A DNA stretch of 38,084 nt from Cyclobacteriaceae bacterium (GTDB lineage Bacteria; Bacteroidota; Bacteroidia; Cytophagales; Cyclobacteriaceae), in the NCBI GenBank assembly GCA_019694905.1, contig JAIBBB010000007.1, forward strand, positions 1 to 38,084, written 5' to 3'. Shown here piece by piece: positions 24,134-32,297 of the stretch. The notes under the pieces are model-generated. The model ran no database searches and had not been told where the DNA came from. It was given only the letters and a program-made list of their open reading frames with translations. The translations under genes and the position numbers were made by a program. The number at the start of each line of letters is the position of its first letter. The stretch's first letter is position 1.

Positions 24134-25276
24134 ATGAAAGAAAAAACCCAAAACAAAATGAAAACAAACCTCGTCGTATCCCTGCGTAGTATCGTCATGG
24201 CGCTGATGCTCGCAATTTTCGTCATGTCATGTCAGACCAATGAACCCGTCACCCCGCAACAAGACCTGTTGCCCCAGAAATTCAGTGTCAACATCCCTTC
24301 GGCAATCAGTACAAAGTCCACTGTGGCTGGCGGTCGAGTAAAGGGAGACACGCTGAATGGCAATGCCATTTACCTGAATTTGGGAACCTTCATTGCGGTA
24401 GGTAAAGGAGCATCAGAGATTGTGGAGGCTTTTATCAACGGTATCAGAGCGTATCATATCGACCGGGTGAAGACACTCACTTATTCCGGTGACGATAACC
24501 GAAGCAAGAACCTGGTGGTATTGTCACAGGTGGAATTCGGAGGTCATCTGTGGGACTATGCACTGACAATAACAGATGCTGATTCAGAAGGGAATGCGGA
24601 TGGTGGAAAGGCATTGCAGTTATTCTGGAACAATGAGGCGCCAATCAAGGGAATTGCAATTATCAAGCCGTTTAACTGTGATCGGACGAAGAACAGTCTT
24701 TCGGGCGACAGTATGTTCAGAATAGACTATTCGGAAGGTGGAGAACACGGGTACGATGCAGAGATGGAGGTGAGGATTTCCGATCTTCCTTTGACCGCAC
24801 CGGGAAGCGACAAATTTGCCATTGGAAGCCTTCACATGTTTGCCGGTAGAAAAGGGGATGTAGTGGATGTGTTTGGCAATAGCAATCACCCAAATGCAAA
24901 TCTCTTCACAGCTGATACTGGATTCAACTGGGCCTTTGTGGCTGCCAGTAACGAAAAGACGAATATCGCCGTGGCTGAAGTGGGCCTGCCTCCGAGTTCC
25001 CTTGATAGCAATGACCGGCAGGTACTGCTGAAGGATTACAGTGTGCACAATGTTTTCGTTGCTGGCATCACTGCCATCTGGCCCGGTATAGACCAAACTC
25101 TCCTGAACAGTTATTTGAGTAACACGGCCGCCCCCGGCTATTTCAACTCGGTGAAAGGGTTCCTCTCAGGTGGTAATTCTCCTGGAGCTGACTTCGATGT
25201 ACTCGCCGCAAGACTGGATGGACTTTCACCCTACAACCCGCTTGAGACCAGCAATCTCCACGTAGTATTCAAGTAA
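24134..25276 (+). CDS. Unrecognised exported lipoprotein at the end of the FecIR/TonB cluster
   Basis: A lipoprotein of 380 residues that I cannot place in a family. The signal sequence is MALMLAIFVMSC with the lipidated Cys near residue 34 from the ATG at 24134 (an ATG at 24158 gives a more normal signal length). I prefer 24134 because AAAGGG sits 7 nt before it. The mature part is rich in Asp, Gly and aromatic residues; SEGNADGGKAL and SPGADFDV are acidic turns. There are two Cys, the lipid Cys and one in FNCDRTK. It lies 61 nt after the DUF4249 gene and before a strong terminator, so it is probably the last gene of the uptake cluster and possibly ligand-related, which is inference. Confidence 0.75.
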   Translation: MKEKTQNKMKTNLVVSLRSIVMALMLAIFVMSCQTNEPVTPQQDLLPQKFSVNIPSAISTKSTVAGGRVKGDTLNGNAIYLNLGTFIAVGKGASEIVEAFINGIRAYHIDRVKTLTYSGDDNRSKNLVVLSQVEFGGHLWDYALTITDADSEGNADGGKALQLFWNNEAPIKGIAIIKPFNCDRTKNSLSGDSMFRIDYSEGGEHGYDAEMEVRISDLPLTAPGSDKFAIGSLHMFAGRKGDVVDVFGNSNHPNANLFTADTGFNWAFVAASNEKTNIAVAEVGLPPSSLDSNDRQVLLKDYSVHNVFVAGITAIWPGIDQTLLNSYLSNTAAPGYFNSVKGFLSGGNSPGADFDVLAARLDGLSPYNPLETSNLHVVFK

Positions 25277-25297
25277 GTCTCAAATCCTGATCTGCTG

Positions 25298-25334
25298 ACA
25301 ACCTCCGGCTTGCCGGAGGTTGTTTTACTTTTTT
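25298..25334 (+). terminator. Strong rho-independent terminator
   Basis: ACAACCTCCGG (25298-25308) and CCGGAGGTTGT (25313-25323) form an 11-bp GC-rich stem with a CTTG loop, followed by a T-rich tail to 25334. It closes the plus-strand cluster. The tail overlaps the stop codon of the convergent cyclophilin gene. Confidence 0.9.
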
Positions 25335-25927
25335 ATCGCTGGAATGACCCCAGTGTAGTCTTTGCTACGCAATTCCTTTTCCGTCAGCTCAATCATATTG
25401 ATATCAAGCGTAATGTGGTCAAAGGGCTCATCAATGGAATCCCTCGGCACGGAAACAATTGCATCTACTACATCCATTCCTTTGAACACCTGTCCGAATA
25501 CAGTGAAGTTGCCATCCAGACGCGCAAGACCGTCTTTGTTTTGCACAATATAGAATTGACAACCGGCAGAGAGCTTTTCCGGATTGTTGTCTCTGCCTGC
25601 GCCCACTGCCCCATAAATGTGCTTAAGGCTATCTACAAACTCAGGAGCGAGTAAATAAGGTGAATCTGAAAATCCGGCAGGCGTATCCGGGCAGCCACCT
25701 TGCGCAACGAAATCCGGGATTACTCTGTTGAATGTGAGACTGTCCCAATAGCCACCATTTGCCAGTTTAATGAAACTGGCCTTATGCGTCGGGGTAGCAT
25801 CGTGTAGCCAAAAGAGAATCTCACCTTTGTTGGTCTTGATCTGTGCAACAGGGTAGGTCTGTTCTTTTGCTGATGAGCAAGCGAAAAGCCATGCAAGGAA
25901 CAGGACCGGTAGCGATCGATTGAGCAT
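25325..25927 (-). CDS. Cyclophilin-type peptidyl-prolyl isomerase lipoprotein
   Basis: A periplasmic-side PPIase of 200 residues that accelerates proline cis-trans isomerisation during protein folding. It has a signal peptide with a lipobox ending FAC at about residue 17. The cyclophilin core shows LTFNRVIPDFVAQGGCP, containing the catalytic Arg and Phe, then CQFYIVQ and LDGNFTVFGQV. The active-site Arg is present, so activity is likely. The conserved Trp of eukaryotic cyclosporin-binding forms is not apparent, as is usual in bacteria. It is followed on the same strand by the PI-PLC/GDPD-like gene upstream (25937 onward), 9 nt away, suggesting one operon of exported proteins. Confidence 0.93.
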   Translation of the reverse strand: MLNRSLPVLFLAWLFACSSAKEQTYPVAQIKTNKGEILFWLHDATPTHKASFIKLANGGYWDSLTFNRVIPDFVAQGGCPDTPAGFSDSPYLLAPEFVDSLKHIYGAVGAGRDNNPEKLSAGCQFYIVQNKDGLARLDGNFTVFGQVFKGMDVVDAIVSVPRDSIDEPFDHITLDINMIELTEKELRSKDYTGVIPAIKK

Positions 25928-25936
25928 TTTTGTTAG

Positions 25937-26716
25937 CTATTTTCTGGATTGAAGATAACGATTCAATTCGGCAAGGTGATCGGTATTGATCAGGTCAACC
26001 CCGCAGTCGATCAAAAAGGCCCAGGCTTCCTCATGATCAGGGATTGACCAAAGGCGGAGTTTCTTGCCCTCCTGATGCGCTTTGTTGGCCAGACTTCGGA
26101 TTTTTTCTCCATCATCAGTTGATGGGTGCCCCTTACCATTCCAGGAACACCAGTTCTGAAAGCGATCGCTGATGACAGGCATGAGCATGCTACTATGTCC
26201 CTTTCCCAGGTCTTCGGGGCGACCATCTATCTTCAGCGCGCCCGATGGGTCTTGTAAGATGAGCTCAAGAGGCCTGTTACCAGAGATAAAGATGATTACA
26301 GGGCACGATGCGGAAGTACAGGCAAGTCTTGGGTATTGTTTTAGCAGCCGGAGGAGTGATTGATATGTCCTGGCGGCCGAGGACTTGAAGTCAAGCATTA
26401 ACATGAATGGTGACTTTGAGTCTTTTTGGACACTCCCCTGCGTTTGAATGAGTGAATCGATGGGTCTGAAATAGAGTTGTTCCAGCAATCGTGTATCTGC
26501 CCCGGGCCTTTCATGAGAGACCACAAGCCCTGCGGGCGTATCATAGATATCCGCCTCCACCTCATTGAATCGATTGTCCAATGCATCCAACAATGGCCTG
26601 GCCTGAAAATAGTCATTGTGTGAGTGGGCCTGAACATGAACAACCTGCCCGTAAGAGATGAAAGGGCAAATCAGGATGGGGAAAAGCAGGACCTTGTAAG
26701 AAGAATAGTAGCGCAT
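25937..26716 (-). CDS. PI-PLC/glycerophosphodiester-phosphodiesterase-like exported enzyme
   Basis: A secreted TIM-barrel-type phosphodiesterase of about 259 residues. From the ATG at 26716 the signal peptide runs to ISYGQ; an ATG nine codons earlier is open. The active-site set resembles the AIM6-like branch of the GDPD/PI-PLC superfamily: AHSHNDY near the mature N-terminus (paired His), then VEADIYDT and LVVSHE holding the usual Glu/Asp and His. MLDFKS follows and LINTDHL closes the barrel. The substrate could be glycerophosphodiesters or phosphoinositide-like lipids. The cyclophilin gene follows 9 nt after its stop. The gene is divergent from the oxidoreductase at 26805. Confidence 0.8.
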   Translation of the reverse strand: MRYYSSYKVLLFPILICPFISYGQVVHVQAHSHNDYFQARPLLDALDNRFNEVEADIYDTPAGLVVSHERPGADTRLLEQLYFRPIDSLIQTQGSVQKDSKSPFMLMLDFKSSAARTYQSLLRLLKQYPRLACTSASCPVIIFISGNRPLELILQDPSGALKIDGRPEDLGKGHSSMLMPVISDRFQNWCSWNGKGHPSTDDGEKIRSLANKAHQEGKKLRLWSIPDHEEAWAFLIDCGVDLINTDHLAELNRYLQSRK

Positions 26717-26804
26717 ACTCAGGACCAACCAATGATGTAACACTTGCTGTTCATGTCAAATTCTAGCGTTAATTTACATGTCATTCAACAAAAACGCAGT
26801 ATCC

Positions 26805-28076
26805 ATGAGTCAAATCAACAGACGTGATTTCATTCGAAAGGGAGCGCTTGGAGCAATTGGGCTCACCATTCTTCCGACTTATTTGAAGTCGGCACCCAGT
26901 GACCGGCTAAGAATTGCACACATTGGTCTGGGGGGAATGGGGAATCAGCATTTGAAGTGGTTCTCCGCTTTGTCAGAAGTTGAAATTGTTGCCTTGTGTG
27001 ATGTTGACCAGGAGCATTTGGCAGCTACAAAGAAGACACTGGATGGCCTTGTTCCAGGCAACAAGGCAACTGCTTACGAGGACTTCAGGCATGTATTGGA
27101 TCGAAAGGATGTTGACGCCATCACAATTGCAACTCCTGATCATTGGCATGCCTCTGTTGCCGCGCTCGCATTTCAAGCCGGGAAAGATGTGTATGGAGAA
27201 AAGCCGTTAAGTTACTCTGTAGAAGAAGGTCAGATCATGCTGCAGAATCAACAACGATACAACAGAATTTTCCAATTGGGTACTCAAATCCATGCGGGGG
27301 ACAACTATCACCGCGTGGTGGAACTTATCAAGTCCGGCGTGATAGGCAATGTGCACACCGTTCGTCTGTGGAAGAATGCATTTTCTCCAGGCCTCGGTCG
27401 ACCAGTGACTTCCCGCCCGCCCAGGACGCTCAACTATGACATGTGGTTGGGCCCCGCTCCTTGGGCAGATTATTTTCCGGAGCGAGTTCATTTCAATTAT
27501 CGGTACTTCCTGGATTATTCTGGTGGAATGTTCGCGGACTTCTGGTGCCATATTGCAGATGTCGCCTGGTGGGCTGTTGAACCAAAGGGATTGAAGCGAA
27601 TTGCTGCCCGCGGCGAGCGTACGGATGGGGTTGCAGACGCTCCCAAATGGTTGGATGTTGATCTTGAATTCGAGAATGTGAAGGTCTATTGGACCACTCA
27701 ACCACCCAATGTGCCTGGAGCTGCGGAGCGCAATATTGGAGCTTACTTTGAGGGAGACCGTGGAACACTGATATGTGACTACAGCACAAAATCAATTGTT
27801 GTACAGGATGTGGTGAGTGTGGAACAGAAGATCATCCGTTCGCCAGGACATCAACAGAATTTTGTGGATGCCGTAAAGACCCGAAATGCGCCAGAATCAA
27901 GCCTGTCCTATGCACGCGACATGACACTTCCCATGCACCTTGCCTTAATTTCATGGCGCCTCAACCGACCTTTACAATGGGACGCCACTATAGAGAAATT
28001 TATTTCAGATGACGAGGCCAATGCACTATTGTCCAGAAAGGCGAGAAAGCAATGGGATTTAATTCACACAAGATGA
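26805..28076 (+). CDS. Tat-exported Gfo/Idh/MocA-family oxidoreductase
   Basis: An NAD(P)-dependent dehydrogenase of about 423 residues. The ATG at 26805 gives SQINRRDFIRKGALGAIG, a twin-arginine signal; a start 27 nt upstream is open. The Rossmann motif IGLGGMGNQH follows, then ATPDHWHA and the family-typical EKPLSYSVEEG with the catalytic-loop Lys. The C-terminal part has the GGMFADFWCHIADV segment with a likely catalytic His-Asp pair. Members oxidise sugars, inositols or related alcohols, often exported in Bacteroidota for glycan use. The substrate is unknown. The stop overlaps the M20 peptidase start by four nt (ATGA), indicating coupled translation. Confidence 0.9.
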   Translation: MSQINRRDFIRKGALGAIGLTILPTYLKSAPSDRLRIAHIGLGGMGNQHLKWFSALSEVEIVALCDVDQEHLAATKKTLDGLVPGNKATAYEDFRHVLDRKDVDAITIATPDHWHASVAALAFQAGKDVYGEKPLSYSVEEGQIMLQNQQRYNRIFQLGTQIHAGDNYHRVVELIKSGVIGNVHTVRLWKNAFSPGLGRPVTSRPPRTLNYDMWLGPAPWADYFPERVHFNYRYFLDYSGGMFADFWCHIADVAWWAVEPKGLKRIAARGERTDGVADAPKWLDVDLEFENVKVYWTTQPPNVPGAAERNIGAYFEGDRGTLICDYSTKSIVVQDVVSVEQKIIRSPGHQQNFVDAVKTRNAPESSLSYARDMTLPMHLALISWRLNRPLQWDATIEKFISDDEANALLSRKARKQWDLIHTR

Positions 28077-29368
28077 TACGAGTACTTATTGGAGCTTTTC
28101 TTGTCGCACTTGTCAATGTATGCGCAGGCCAAGATGCAAAGCTGAGCAAAAAGGAAAAGGAGATTCTCGCGTTTGTGGATAGAAACCACCCTGAGTCGGT
28201 GCGGCTACTGGAAAGGGCAGTGAATATCAATTCCGGTACGTTGAACCTATCAGGCGTGAAGGAGGTCGGAAAACTGTTTGGTGAGGAATTCCGCAAGATT
28301 GGATTTGGTATACGATGGATTGATATGCCTCCTGCTATGAACCGTGCAGGGCACTTATTTGCTGAGCGAAGGGGGACTAAGGGCAAGCGATTGCTTCTGA
28401 TCGGTCATCTCGACACAGTGTTTGAACCAGAGAGCCCATTTCAGCAATGGACACTGAAGGACACGATTGCATCAGGTCCGGGAGTGAACGATATGAAAGG
28501 TGGTGACGTGATATTGCTATTTGCCCTGAAAGCACTGGAAGAAGCCGGAGCACTGAAGGATACCCAGATCGTAGTGGCGTTACATGGTGATGAAGAACAT
28601 GGTGGCGATCCTGAAGTGATCAGCCGCGGTGATATTGTGGAGGCGGCCAAGCGCAGTGACCTGGCACTGGCATTTGAAACCGCTACCGGATTTAATTATG
28701 GAACAGTTGCCAGACGAGGAGCGAGTTCCTGGCAATTGAAGGTTAAGGGTAAGCGTGCTCATTCAGGTGGAGTGTTCAACAAGAATACGGGTGCCGGAGC
28801 CATTTACGAAGCGGCCCGCATCCTTAACAGTTTTTATGAACAGCTGCAGGAACAGTACCTGACATTCAATCCGGGACTCATTGTAGGGGGTTCTACCGCA
28901 GCAATTGATGGCGTTAGCGGAACGGCAGATGGGAAGACCAATGTGGTGGCGGAAACTGCAATTGTCAATGGAGACCTGCGCTTTATTTCAGAGGAGCAAA
29001 AAGTAAAAGCCAGGCAGAGGATGCGGCAGATTGTTGAGCAACACCTCCCCCAAACAGATGCGGAAATAGTGTTTGAAGACGGAATTCCTTCTATGCCTCC
29101 CACGCAGGGGAATCTGGATTTACTTGCCTACTTAAACAAAGTGAGTATTGATTTGGGCATGGGCGAAGTGAAGCCATGGGACCCAGGGCAAAGGGGAGCT
29201 GGAGACATTTCTTATGTTGCGCCCTACATCAGCGGTATTGACGGCTTAGGCGCAATGGGAACCGGGGCACATACACTATCGGAAACCATCAACCTTCGTA
29301 CGTTCGCTGATCTTACTAAGCGCACTGCTATCCTGATCTATCGACTCACCCGAGAGGTGAAGAATTAG
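28073..29368 (+). CDS. M20-family metallopeptidase (glutamate carboxypeptidase-like)
   Basis: An exported zinc peptidase of about 431 residues. The ATG at 28073, in the ATGA overlap with the oxidoreductase, gives a signal peptide ending near CAGQ. M20 metal and catalytic residues are visible: LLIGHLDTV (His and Asp), GPGVNDMKGG (bridging Asp), HGDEEHGG (general-base Glu and zinc Glu), LAFETATG, and a late GTGAHTLSE His. The dimerisation domain lies between, with KRAHSGGVF. Members trim C-terminal Glu or similar residues from peptides or folates. Pairing with a sugar-type oxidoreductase is unexplained. Its stop overlaps the convergent papain-like peptidase by four nt. Confidence 0.92.
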   Translation: MIRVLIGAFLVALVNVCAGQDAKLSKKEKEILAFVDRNHPESVRLLERAVNINSGTLNLSGVKEVGKLFGEEFRKIGFGIRWIDMPPAMNRAGHLFAERRGTKGKRLLLIGHLDTVFEPESPFQQWTLKDTIASGPGVNDMKGGDVILLFALKALEEAGALKDTQIVVALHGDEEHGGDPEVISRGDIVEAAKRSDLALAFETATGFNYGTVARRGASSWQLKVKGKRAHSGGVFNKNTGAGAIYEAARILNSFYEQLQEQYLTFNPGLIVGGSTAAIDGVSGTADGKTNVVAETAIVNGDLRFISEEQKVKARQRMRQIVEQHLPQTDAEIVFEDGIPSMPPTQGNLDLLAYLNKVSIDLGMGEVKPWDPGQRGAGDISYVAPYISGIDGLGAMGTGAHTLSETINLRTFADLTKRTAILIYRLTREVKN

Positions 29369-30243
29369 TACGCAACGCGGAAATGGCTTTCTGTTAACCG
29401 ATTGGCATTCTTGTCAACGACCAGCGGACGGTTCATGGTAGAGGGATCAGGCTGGCCATTCATCAGTTGTTTGAGCTGACGGGCAGGAAGAACGCTCATG
29501 ACCCAAAAATCATTGGATAGCTGCTCATTGAGCAAGTATTCATAAGGCAATGTGAAGTAGCCCTGCGTGCCCCAGTCTTTACCCCAACTGTTTCTTGCCA
29601 GAAATCTCTTTGTCTTTTCTTCGTACCCGACAATTACGGCCGAGTGCCCACCCACCAGGGCCTCCCCTTTCTTGGGCATTCCCAGTTTGCCAGTGGAAGC
29701 AACTGATTCTGATTCGAAAGTTTCATAGGCAACAAACCCGCATGTGAAGGGTCTGTTTTCGGCCAGACAAGCTTTGAAGGCAGTGAGTTTTCTGGGAAGA
29801 CGATGGTAAGTGATAGCAAGATGTCGCTGGGCTTCTGTGAAACAACTATTTGCAGGTCGATCTGCGAATCGATGTGGCTCATAAGGCCACATGTTTTCGG
29901 GACAGACACCTTGTTTGCACAGGCTTTTCAGTCCATTGCGGAATCCGGCGCCACTGTCACTTTGAGTGCTTTGGAACGTCGCCCTTTGGTTGTAGTAGAT
30001 AAAGAGCCGGGAGGGAACAATCTCTCTTGCCTTTTGTCGGGTCAGGTCAAACTGATACACTGCTGCCATCACATGGGCTGTGCAACTTCCCAGGGTTCCC
30101 TGATCCATGACCGGGGGCATTTTGTCCCGCAAATCAATTTTTGATGGGAGCTTTTTAAGGATGCTGCTTGATGGAATGTAGGGAATATCTCTTTGGTCCG
30201 GAAGGTCTGGAAGCCATCCAAATCGGGAAACTTTGTGGGCCAT
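29365..30243 (-). CDS. Papain-like (C1) cysteine peptidase without signal peptide
   Basis: A 292-residue C1-family cysteine protease. The catalytic set is Q48 (oxyanion, in MDQGTLGSC), C54, H200 (VGGHSAVIVGY) and N218 (ARNSWGKDWG). No signal peptide or propeptide is seen: the protein starts MAHKVSRFGWLPDLPDQRD, close to the catalytic domain, as in many bacterial intracellular-type C1 enzymes. It may be cytoplasmic or leave by an unknown route. The function is not known; roles in peptide trimming or toxicity are possible. The start lies 71 nt from the preceding minus-strand gene (30315) and the stop overlaps the M20 gene. Confidence 0.9.
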   Translation of the reverse strand: MAHKVSRFGWLPDLPDQRDIPYIPSSSILKKLPSKIDLRDKMPPVMDQGTLGSCTAHVMAAVYQFDLTRQKAREIVPSRLFIYYNQRATFQSTQSDSGAGFRNGLKSLCKQGVCPENMWPYEPHRFADRPANSCFTEAQRHLAITYHRLPRKLTAFKACLAENRPFTCGFVAYETFESESVASTGKLGMPKKGEALVGGHSAVIVGYEEKTKRFLARNSWGKDWGTQGYFTLPYEYLLNEQLSNDFWVMSVLPARQLKQLMNGQPDPSTMNRPLVVDKNANRLTESHFRVAY

Positions 30244-30314
30244 GGGGGTTAGGAATTAAACTGACTGACGGGAAGATTCGACAACAGGGAAGACGAAGCG
30301 TCGATGGTGGAAAA

Positions 30315-30680
30315 TCAAAGCTCATCTTCATGTGGAGACATTATTTCATTAAGGGCGTCGTTCAACTGGGATGCACGCAACAACCGGGCTTGCAAACGCG
30401 TGGCAAGTTCCCTTTGGGCAGCAGATTCAGATCCATCGCACAGAATGACAACCGGAGTCGATTTGTTGACTGAGTAATTTCGCAGCGTACGCACCAACTC
30501 GATGCATGAAACGACCGGCAAGTCAAATCCGCAAATCACAAGGTCATAGGCTTCCTGCCGACAAGTCAGCATCGCCCCCACTGCGCTCGTCATACCGGTA
30601 ACATCCCAACCAGATTCCTCCAGTTGCTTGCGGATTGTCCGGACAACAGCCTCTTGCGAGTGGATTGCCAATACCCTCAT
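30315..30680 (-). CDS. Degenerate receiver-domain protein (pseudo-receiver)
   Basis: A protein of about 121 residues with a receiver-like fold but without the phosphorylation chemistry. From the ATG at 30680, strand 1 reads VLAIHSQ where an acidic pair is expected. The acceptor position in LVICGFDLP is G51 rather than Asp. The Thr/Ser position is in VILCDG, and the usual conserved Lys is replaced by Arg (LLRAS). It should not be phosphorylated in the normal way; it may be a constitutive or partner-controlled signalling module. An alternative start at 30686 adds two residues. It sits 161 nt downstream of the NarL-type gene on the same strand. Confidence 0.75.
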   Translation of the reverse strand: MRVLAIHSQEAVVRTIRKQLEESGWDVTGMTSAVGAMLTCRQEAYDLVICGFDLPVVSCIELVRTLRNYSVNKSTPVVILCDGSESAAQRELATRLQARLLRASQLNDALNEIMSPHEDEL

Positions 30681-30820
30681 ACTCATCGAATCCTTAATTT
30701 CGGATATCGGCAATTGACGTAGACCGCAAGATGGTCAAAGTGCGAACAGATTTGCCGGGTTGATCCTCAGAAATGTCTGATAGTCAAATAGATACTAATC
30801 CAAAGTTTGGTTGATTTGAC

Positions 30821-30836
30821 CTAAGGGATCCTTTAG
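30821..30836. promoter_or_regulatory. Imperfect 16-bp palindrome in the gap after the NarL-type gene
   Basis: The sequence CTAAGGGATCCTTTAG is a dyad with a single G/T mismatch and a GATC centre. It lies between the NarL-type regulator and the pseudo-receiver, 38 nt past the regulator stop. It could be an operator or a weak terminator; function is unproven. Confidence 0.3.
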
Positions 30837-30874
30837 TGACGCCTGTTGTACAGCGCCTTTCGGGGGTGATGTCC

Positions 30875-31537
30875 TTAAAGTGGATTGGTCAGAATTCCTT
30901 TTGCGTAGGCGTACTTCACCAATCCGACCATGGATTTTGCTCCTATCTTCTCCATTAAATTGTGCTTATGCACACTGGCAGTTGATTCGCTTATATGAAG
31001 GGATGCACTGATCTCTTTGATTGTTTTCTCTGCACACAGTAGCTGCAGGACTTCCTGTTCTCTGTCTGTAAGAACAACCTTGTCACCAAAACTGGGCCTG
31101 ATACCTTTCTTGTGTTCAAGGGCGTGTCGCTTAAGGGCAGCACTCAATACTTCGTTGTGGAAGAAATCTCTTTCTACAACAGAGACAATCGCGCGCTCAA
31201 GTTCGATCGGGTCGGTGTTTTTTTGCAGGAAGGAGTGCACACCCATGTCGATCATATGGACCATATAATGCTCATTGCTGTGCATGGTCAGTACGATGAT
31301 CTTTGTCTCAGGAAATCTTGTGAGCAATCGTTCGGCCGTATCTGCGCCATCCATCACTGGCATTTCTAGATCCAGGAGAACCACATCGGCAGGTGTGGTT
31401 TTCATTATTCGCAAGCATTCAATCCCATTCTCAGCATCCGTTACGTTGCCAATCCGATCAAAGGACTTCAGAAGTCTGATCATGGCCTTGCGGAAGATCT
31501 TGTGATCATCCACAACGCAAACATTGATCTTGTTCAT
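30875..31537 (-). CDS. NarL/FixJ-type response regulator with LuxR-family DNA-binding domain
   Basis: A full-length 220-residue transcription regulator. The receiver has D10/D11 (VVDDHKIF), phospho-acceptor D56 in LLDLEMPVMDG, and K106 (FLQKNTD). The C-terminal LuxR helix-turn-helix shows LTDREQEVLQLLCAEKTIKEIS and HISESTASVHKHNLMEKIG. A cognate kinase is not adjacent, so it may be orphan or served by a kinase elsewhere. The start ATG is at 31535-31537 and the DUF6089 gene upstream ends 22 nt before it on the same strand, so co-transcription with the barrel genes is possible. Confidence 0.95.
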   Translation of the reverse strand: MNKINVCVVDDHKIFRKAMIRLLKSFDRIGNVTDAENGIECLRIMKTTPADVVLLDLEMPVMDGADTAERLLTRFPETKIIVLTMHSNEHYMVHMIDMGVHSFLQKNTDPIELERAIVSVVERDFFHNEVLSAALKRHALEHKKGIRPSFGDKVVLTDREQEVLQLLCAEKTIKEISASLHISESTASVHKHNLMEKIGAKSMVGLVKYAYAKGILTNPL

Positions 31538-31559
31538 GACGGAATAATGAAGCAGTTGA

Positions 31560-32297
31560 TTAGTAAGGGCTTCTCGGACAGGGGATGTCGTAAAGTGTCC
31601 GAGTCAATGTGAGTGCTACAAAATAGTAGTGGTCATAGTCGTGGGGATTTCCATACTGGTAGTTCTTGTATGAGAAGTCACCATCAGAGACGTTGTCCAG
31701 GTAATCGAAAAATGTCTTTCGGATACCGTACTCCAGGGACAAATAGTAGTTTGGATTCAGCACATACTTGAACCCACCCCCGAAGGGAATGCAGAATTGC
31801 ACATTGCTGTATTCTGCGGGTTTGGATTTGTTACCGGTGATTCCAAACATGGCGAGGCCAGCGAACAGATAGGGAGTAAACCGCAATCGACGTGTATCGT
31901 CTCTCCAATCAAGAAAGTGGTACTCATAGACACCGGAAAGTTCAAGCACAAAGATGTTGAACGATTGACCTCTCCTGGCTGCAAAGGGGTCAAAGGGCCT
32001 TGAATCAGAGGCGCCTAACTTTCCACCTGTCATCGAAGTTCTGAAGCTTACTACCTTACTGATATTGGCCCGGTAAAACAGCGTGGCGGCAGGCTTCACA
32101 TTTCTAAAGTCAAAATTGCGGGCCAGATCTCCTGTGTAATTGAATACACCAATGCCCCCTCCGTACTCAGAGCGCTGCACCAATTGTCCGGTGGCAGAAG
32201 AATGGATTAAACACCCCAGAAGGATGACAATCGTTGTAAGACTAGCGGAATTTCGCCTTATGGAAAGTGGCTCCGAGGATGTAGGTGATACGCACAC
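31560..32297 (-). CDS. DUF6089-family (PorG-like) outer-membrane barrel, third copy, start uncertain
   Basis: A beta-barrel protein whose mature part begins after IHSSATGQLVQR. It matches the DUF6089/PorG pattern: GGGIGVFNYTGDL, RFTPYLFAGLAMFGI, CIPFGGGFKYVL and YGIRKTFFDYLDNVSDGD. PorG is a T9SS outer-membrane component in Porphyromonas. It lacks a normal start directly before its hydrophobic signal: the nearest in-frame start codon is GTG at 32297, inside the end of the preceding gene, and ATGs at 32363 and 32378 overlap it more. I show 32297 as a compromise (245 residues). It is more diverged and shorter than the two copies upstream. It has Cys in CIPFG and in the tail IPCPRSPY. Confidence 0.72.
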   Translation of the reverse strand: MCVSPTSSEPLSIRRNSASLTTIVILLGCLIHSSATGQLVQRSEYGGGIGVFNYTGDLARNFDFRNVKPAATLFYRANISKVVSFRTSMTGGKLGASDSRPFDPFAARRGQSFNIFVLELSGVYEYHFLDWRDDTRRLRFTPYLFAGLAMFGITGNKSKPAEYSNVQFCIPFGGGFKYVLNPNYYLSLEYGIRKTFFDYLDNVSDGDFSYKNYQYGNPHDYDHYYFVALTLTRTLYDIPCPRSPY

